Below, one piece after another: positions 33,524 through 36,779 of a stretch of DNA of 36,779 nt (its first letter is position 1; the number at the start of each line of letters is the position of its first letter). The stretch covers positions 1 through 36,779 of the forward strand of contig DBOI01000013.1 in the NCBI GenBank assembly GCA_002299245.1, written 5' to 3'. A program made the translations under genes and the position numbers. The stretch is from Hydrogenovibrio sp. UBA650. GTDB lineage: Bacteria; Pseudomonadota; Gammaproteobacteria; Thiomicrospirales; Thiomicrospiraceae. The notes beneath the pieces were generated by a model. That model ran no database searches and was not told the origin of the DNA. It was given only the letters and a program-made list of their open reading frames with translations.

Positions 33524-35413
33524 CTATTTACCGCGCATAAACAAACCATCAAGTTGCTGTATAGAAAGTTGCACCCATGTTGGCCGACCGTGATTGCATT
33601 GATCAGAACGCTCAGTCTGCTCCATTTCACGCAGCAGAGCATTCATTTCAGCAATAGTAAGTTGACGATTTGCTCTGACAGAGCCATGACAAGCCATAGT
33701 GGAGAGTACTCGATTAATCGACTCCTCTACCAGTTGCGTCTGTCCAGTAACAGCTAAATCTGCCAACATATCATTAATTAATTGAACCAAATCACTTTTA
33801 GCCAGCAATGCAGGCACAGCGGTCACTTTCAACTGTTCAGGCCCTAGCTCTTCCAGTTCAAAACCAAGTTTTTCAAATAGTGATTGATGCCTCTGCCAAA
33901 CCGCTATTTGCGACTGTTCCAGTGTCATTGCCATAGGTACTAACAAAGGCTGGCTAATTAACTGCTGATCTTGCCACTGAGTTTTAAAGCGTTCATAAAC
34001 CACACGCTCATGAGCAGCATGCATATCCACCAAAACCAAGCCTTGCTGGTTTTCAGCCAAAATAAAGACTCCGTGAATCTGTACTTTTGCAAACCCTAGC
34101 AGTGGAGCATCTGGCTCATCGGAAGCATGATTGCTAGAGATTTCTTCACCAGAACGGCGTTGTTGAATAATCTCCGTCAGCATTGCATTTGTACCAGCTG
34201 CAGAATTTAATGAGGCCTGGTAATTTACCGTTTGCTGTTTAACATTCAGACTAGGCGATTGGAAAGCCAATGCTTCTTGAGTCGCCGTTTCAAAATTTCG
34301 TCCAGCTTGATAATTCAAGCTTGCATGCAAACTTTGGCCACTCTCTAAAGGCTGTTCAACTTTACCTGTACCGGTTTCAGAAACGACAGGCTTAGCCACC
34401 GCATCACGAATACTGCGACGTAAAAAGTCATAGATCCAACGACCATTAGCAAAACGCACTTCATATTTGGCAGGATGCACATTGACATCAACCATATCGT
34501 GTGGAATCTCTATAAATATGACATAAGCTGGCTGACGCCCATGATAGATAACATCGGCATAGGCCTGTTTAATGGCATAGGACAACAAACGATCTCGAAC
34601 AATTCGGCCATTTACAAAGATGTACTGCATATCTGCCTGGCTGCGGTTAAAAGTTGGTAGCCCTACCCAACCAGTCAGGCTAATATCCTGAGTTTGATAC
34701 TCAACGACCAAAGACTGAGCTACAAACTCAACACCCATTAAATGAGTTAGGCGTTTTTTCTGACTGATTTCATCCTTAACCGCTGATACCTGGCGAACCA
34801 CTTTTTGATTATGGACCAGTTTAAAGCTGACATCCGGACGACTTAACATCATTCGTTTAACCAACTGGTCTATATGTGAGAATTCGGTTCGCACCGAACT
34901 CAAAAACTTTTTTCGCGCTGGAGTATTAAAAAACAGATCTTTAACAACAACTCTTGTACCGACTTTTCCGGCAGCTGGTTTCAACTCACTCCAATTACCT
35001 TCACCTTCTGCAGAAAGTGACCAAGCTGACTGTTCATCACGATACTTACTGACAATCTGAAAACGCGAAACAGAGCTGATACTGGCCAAAGCCTCGCCTC
35101 GAAATCCCAAACTTGCTACAGCAGCTAGGTCTGCACCAGTTGTTATCTTACTGGTAGCATGCCTGCTCACTGCTAAAATCAATTCTTGTTGAGGGATACC
35201 TAAACCATTATCGTTAACAGTAATTGATTTTTGCCCACCCTCTTCAATCTCAATTTCAATTTGATCGGCACCTGAATCAAGGGCATTTTCTAACAGCTCT
35301 TTAACCACCGAAGCTGGGCGTTCAACCACCTCTCCGGCGGCGATCTGATCTGCTAAGTAGCTCGGCAACTGCTGGATAGGGGTTCTGATTTGATCGGAAA
35401 GCGAATCGTTCAT
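33524..35413 (-). CDS. mutL: DNA mismatch repair protein MutL, endonuclease-type
   Basis: Couples mismatch recognition by MutS to strand incision. It has 629 residues. The N-terminal GHKL ATPase has LLENALDSGA with the catalytic Glu42, DNGLGI and GFRGEAL. A Gln/Ser-rich linker follows (about 345-430). The C-terminal domain carries DMHAAHERVVYE (463-474), which matches the endonuclease metal motif DQHA(x)2E(x)4E except for Met in place of Gln. ACHGSVRANRQL and CNHGRPTW are later metal-site motifs. This suggests MutL itself nicks DNA, as in species lacking MutH. The N-terminus is about 13 residues longer than in E. coli. It is the first gene of the mutL-miaA pair. Confidence 0.96.
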   Translation of the reverse strand: MNDSLSDQIRTPIQQLPSYLADQIAAGEVVERPASVVKELLENALDSGADQIEIEIEEGGQKSITVNDNGLGIPQQELILAVSRHATSKITTGADLAAVASLGFRGEALASISSVSRFQIVSKYRDEQSAWSLSAEGEGNWSELKPAAGKVGTRVVVKDLFFNTPARKKFLSSVRTEFSHIDQLVKRMMLSRPDVSFKLVHNQKVVRQVSAVKDEISQKKRLTHLMGVEFVAQSLVVEYQTQDISLTGWVGLPTFNRSQADMQYIFVNGRIVRDRLLSYAIKQAYADVIYHGRQPAYVIFIEIPHDMVDVNVHPAKYEVRFANGRWIYDFLRRSIRDAVAKPVVSETGTGKVEQPLESGQSLHASLNYQAGRNFETATQEALAFQSPSLNVKQQTVNYQASLNSAAGTNAMLTEIIQQRRSGEEISSNHASDEPDAPLLGFAKVQIHGVFILAENQQGLVLVDMHAAHERVVYERFKTQWQDQQLISQPLLVPMAMTLEQSQIAVWQRHQSLFEKLGFELEELGPEQLKVTAVPALLAKSDLVQLINDMLADLAVTGQTQLVEESINRVLSTMACHGSVRANRQLTIAEMNALLREMEQTERSDQCNHGRPTWVQLSIQQLDGLFMRGK

Positions 35414-35637
35414 TTTAGAGTAGATAATAATGTTTTTAGTGGCAGCAAATTATAACACCCTCAGTTAGTAAGGCCCTGAATAACTGCCGTAAAATTCTAT
35501 GGGATTTTAAGCCAGTCAAATTTAGGCATTAATCGCAGTTCAAGATTACTTCATACTAAGAGCAGATTTTTAATACCGCATTAAACTGCTAAAATACTCT
35601 GTATATAAAATAAAGATTGATATTTAAAGGGCTAACA

Positions 35638-36762
35638 ATGGGGATTCTAACCTCTCTTTTCGGCAACGGCATATCTGACGAATTAAAGCAGCAGATAACG
35701 GAAAAACTGAAGCTTTGCAAAGACCCGACTTCAGGTCAAAACCTTAGCGAGCTCAAAGCGGTTTCAAGCATGCAGTTAAAGAAGGCTCTGCTCTCATTAA
35801 ATATCGACATGCCTTACCCTTGCAAAAGCCTATGGCCTGCCATCGAACAGAACCTTATCAACGAACTTAGTCAGATTGATGAAGTTGACCAGATCAAAAT
35901 TGAGTTTTCAACCAAGGTGGTTACTCACGATGCGCAAAAAAACATCAACCCAATGCCCAATATTAAAAACATTATTGCAGTGGCCTCTGGTAAAGGCGGA
36001 GTTGGCAAGTCAACTACAGCAGTCAACCTAGCGCTAGCGCTTCAGCAGGAAGGGGCTCGAGTTGGTATTTTAGATGCTGACATCTATGGCCCAAGCATCC
36101 CTACCATGCTCGACATACACGAAAAACCACAATCTGAAGATGGTAAAAGCATGTTACCTCTGCAAGCCTACGGCCTGCAGGCCATGTCTATCGGCGCTTT
36201 AATTGAGGAAGATTCTCCAATGGTCTGGCGCGGCCCAATTGTTACCCAAACCTTGACCCAGCTTCTCAATGAAACTAACTGGGACAACCTCGACTTTCTG
36301 ATTATCGACCTGCCTCCTGGTACTGGTGATGTCCAACTAACACTGTCGCAACAAATCCCTGTAACCGGCGCAATTATTGTCACGACACCACAACAGGTCT
36401 CTCTAATCGATGCTAAGAAAGGCCTAAAAATGTTTGAAAAAGTTGAGATCCCAGTGCTTGGTATCATTGAAAACATGAGCACTCATATCTGCAGTAAATG
36501 TGGCCATGAAGAGGCTATTTTTGGCGCTCGAGGCGGAGAGCTGATGGCTAAACAATACAAGGTAAAATTCTTGGGTGCCATGCCGCTGGATAGACGAATT
36601 CGTGAAGAAGCCGATGCAGGTAAGCCGACTGTGACCTCCGATCCGAGCAGTGAAATTGCACAAAAATACCGTCAAATAGCTCACTCTGTAAGTGCTCAAA
36701 TAGGGATTAAAAAACGAAATTATGCGAATCTATTCCCCAAAATCGAGATTCAGAACAACTAG
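35638..36762 (+). CDS. apbC: Mrp/ApbC family iron-sulfur carrier P-loop protein
   Basis: A MinD-like ATPase of the Mrp/NBP35 family thought to carry Fe-S clusters to apo-proteins. It has 374 residues. The N-terminal DUF59-like part (1-100) is followed by the deviant Walker A VASGKGGVGKSTTAVNLALAL (P-loop about 118-125). DADIYGPSIPTML, IIDLPPGTGDVQLTLSQ and a C-terminal CSKC (Cys285, Cys288) in the cluster-binding position are further family marks. I prefer ATG 35638, with AAAGGG just upstream, over the in-frame TTG at 35617. It ends with TAG and is divergent from mutL across about 224 bp. Confidence 0.95.
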   Translation: MGILTSLFGNGISDELKQQITEKLKLCKDPTSGQNLSELKAVSSMQLKKALLSLNIDMPYPCKSLWPAIEQNLINELSQIDEVDQIKIEFSTKVVTHDAQKNINPMPNIKNIIAVASGKGGVGKSTTAVNLALALQQEGARVGILDADIYGPSIPTMLDIHEKPQSEDGKSMLPLQAYGLQAMSIGALIEEDSPMVWRGPIVTQTLTQLLNETNWDNLDFLIIDLPPGTGDVQLTLSQQIPVTGAIIVTTPQQVSLIDAKKGLKMFEKVEIPVLGIIENMSTHICSKCGHEEAIFGARGGELMAKQYKVKFLGAMPLDRRIREEADAGKPTVTSDPSSEIAQKYRQIAHSVSAQIGIKKRNYANLFPKIEIQNN

Positions 36763-36779
36763 TGGTGTTTCAAACTGAT

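Noticed and set aside
35617..35637. TTG start for the Mrp gene
   Set aside because: AAAGGG lies inside this stretch and serves ATG 35638.
1..36779. CRISPR arrays, tRNA/rRNA genes, insertion sequences or prophage genes
   Set aside because: No regularly spaced repeats, transposase or integrase motifs, tRNA-like cloverleaf ends or rRNA segments were recognised on either strand.

Overview
The window is a chromosomal segment of a gammaproteobacterium of moderate, AT-leaning composition. This is inferred from the gene set and the full-length proteins: DnaE, Aat, IF-1, ClpS/ClpA, RluE, MnmA/HflD, PpiD, PurA, HisZ, HflK/HflC, HflX, Hfq, MiaA and MutL. An exported DsrE-like sulfur-relay protein and a monomeric isocitrate dehydrogenase would fit a marine sulfur-oxidising lineage such as the Thiomicrospira relatives, but that placement is a guess. 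I see no rRNA, tRNA, CRISPR array, insertion sequence or prophage. The region reads as a core chromosomal backbone with a few accessory genes.

Layout. 94-1433 (-): a PilZ-type protein translationally coupled to a small unknown protein. 1626-3182 (+): a lipoprotein alpha/beta hydrolase. It converges on a methyltransferase at 3179-3811 (-), which is followed by dnaE at 3929-7438 (-). 7609-8701 (+): aat and infA. They share a bidirectional terminator with clpA at 8805-11054 (-), and clpS is coupled to clpA. 11569-12785 (+): a PhnA-domain gene and a LysE/RhtB exporter gene broken by an in-frame amber codon. 12798-15859: exported DsrE-like protein, YeeN-type YebC family protein, PAS-GGDEF cyclase and YceI-like protein. 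16051-18609 (-): a GIY-YIG protein and monomeric IDH. 18718-22375: rluE (+), a second PAS-GGDEF cyclase (-), then the run mnmA-hflD-cupin (+). 22760-25232: ppiD (-) and a CheY-like receiver (+). 25322-35413 (all -): mutL-miaA, hfq-hflX, hflK-hflC, a YjeT-like DUF2065 protein, hisZ and purA. 35638-36762 (+): an Mrp/ApbC P-loop protein.

How genes work together. Aat adds Leu/Phe to protein N-termini, ClpS recognises those ends and ClpA unfolds the proteins, so one neighbourhood holds much of the N-degron pathway. HflK/HflC form the FtsH-associated membrane complex. Hfq, MiaA and HflX form the conserved RNA and translation block downstream of mutL. Two diguanylate cyclases, a PilZ-type protein and a lone receiver suggest cyclic-di-GMP signalling is well represented, although these genes are not in one operon.

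The most interesting signals are as follows. (1) A short motif close to GGCCTGTYAATTT recurs in both strands, inside genes and between them, sometimes as perfect palindromes at gene ends, which resembles the layout of DNA-uptake sequences. (2) The LysE/RhtB gene carries an otherwise clean nonsense mutation. (3) The PilZ-type protein has its two signature motifs separated by about 210 mostly helical residues. (4) MutL keeps an endonuclease-type metal motif. I found no clear undescribed multi-gene system.
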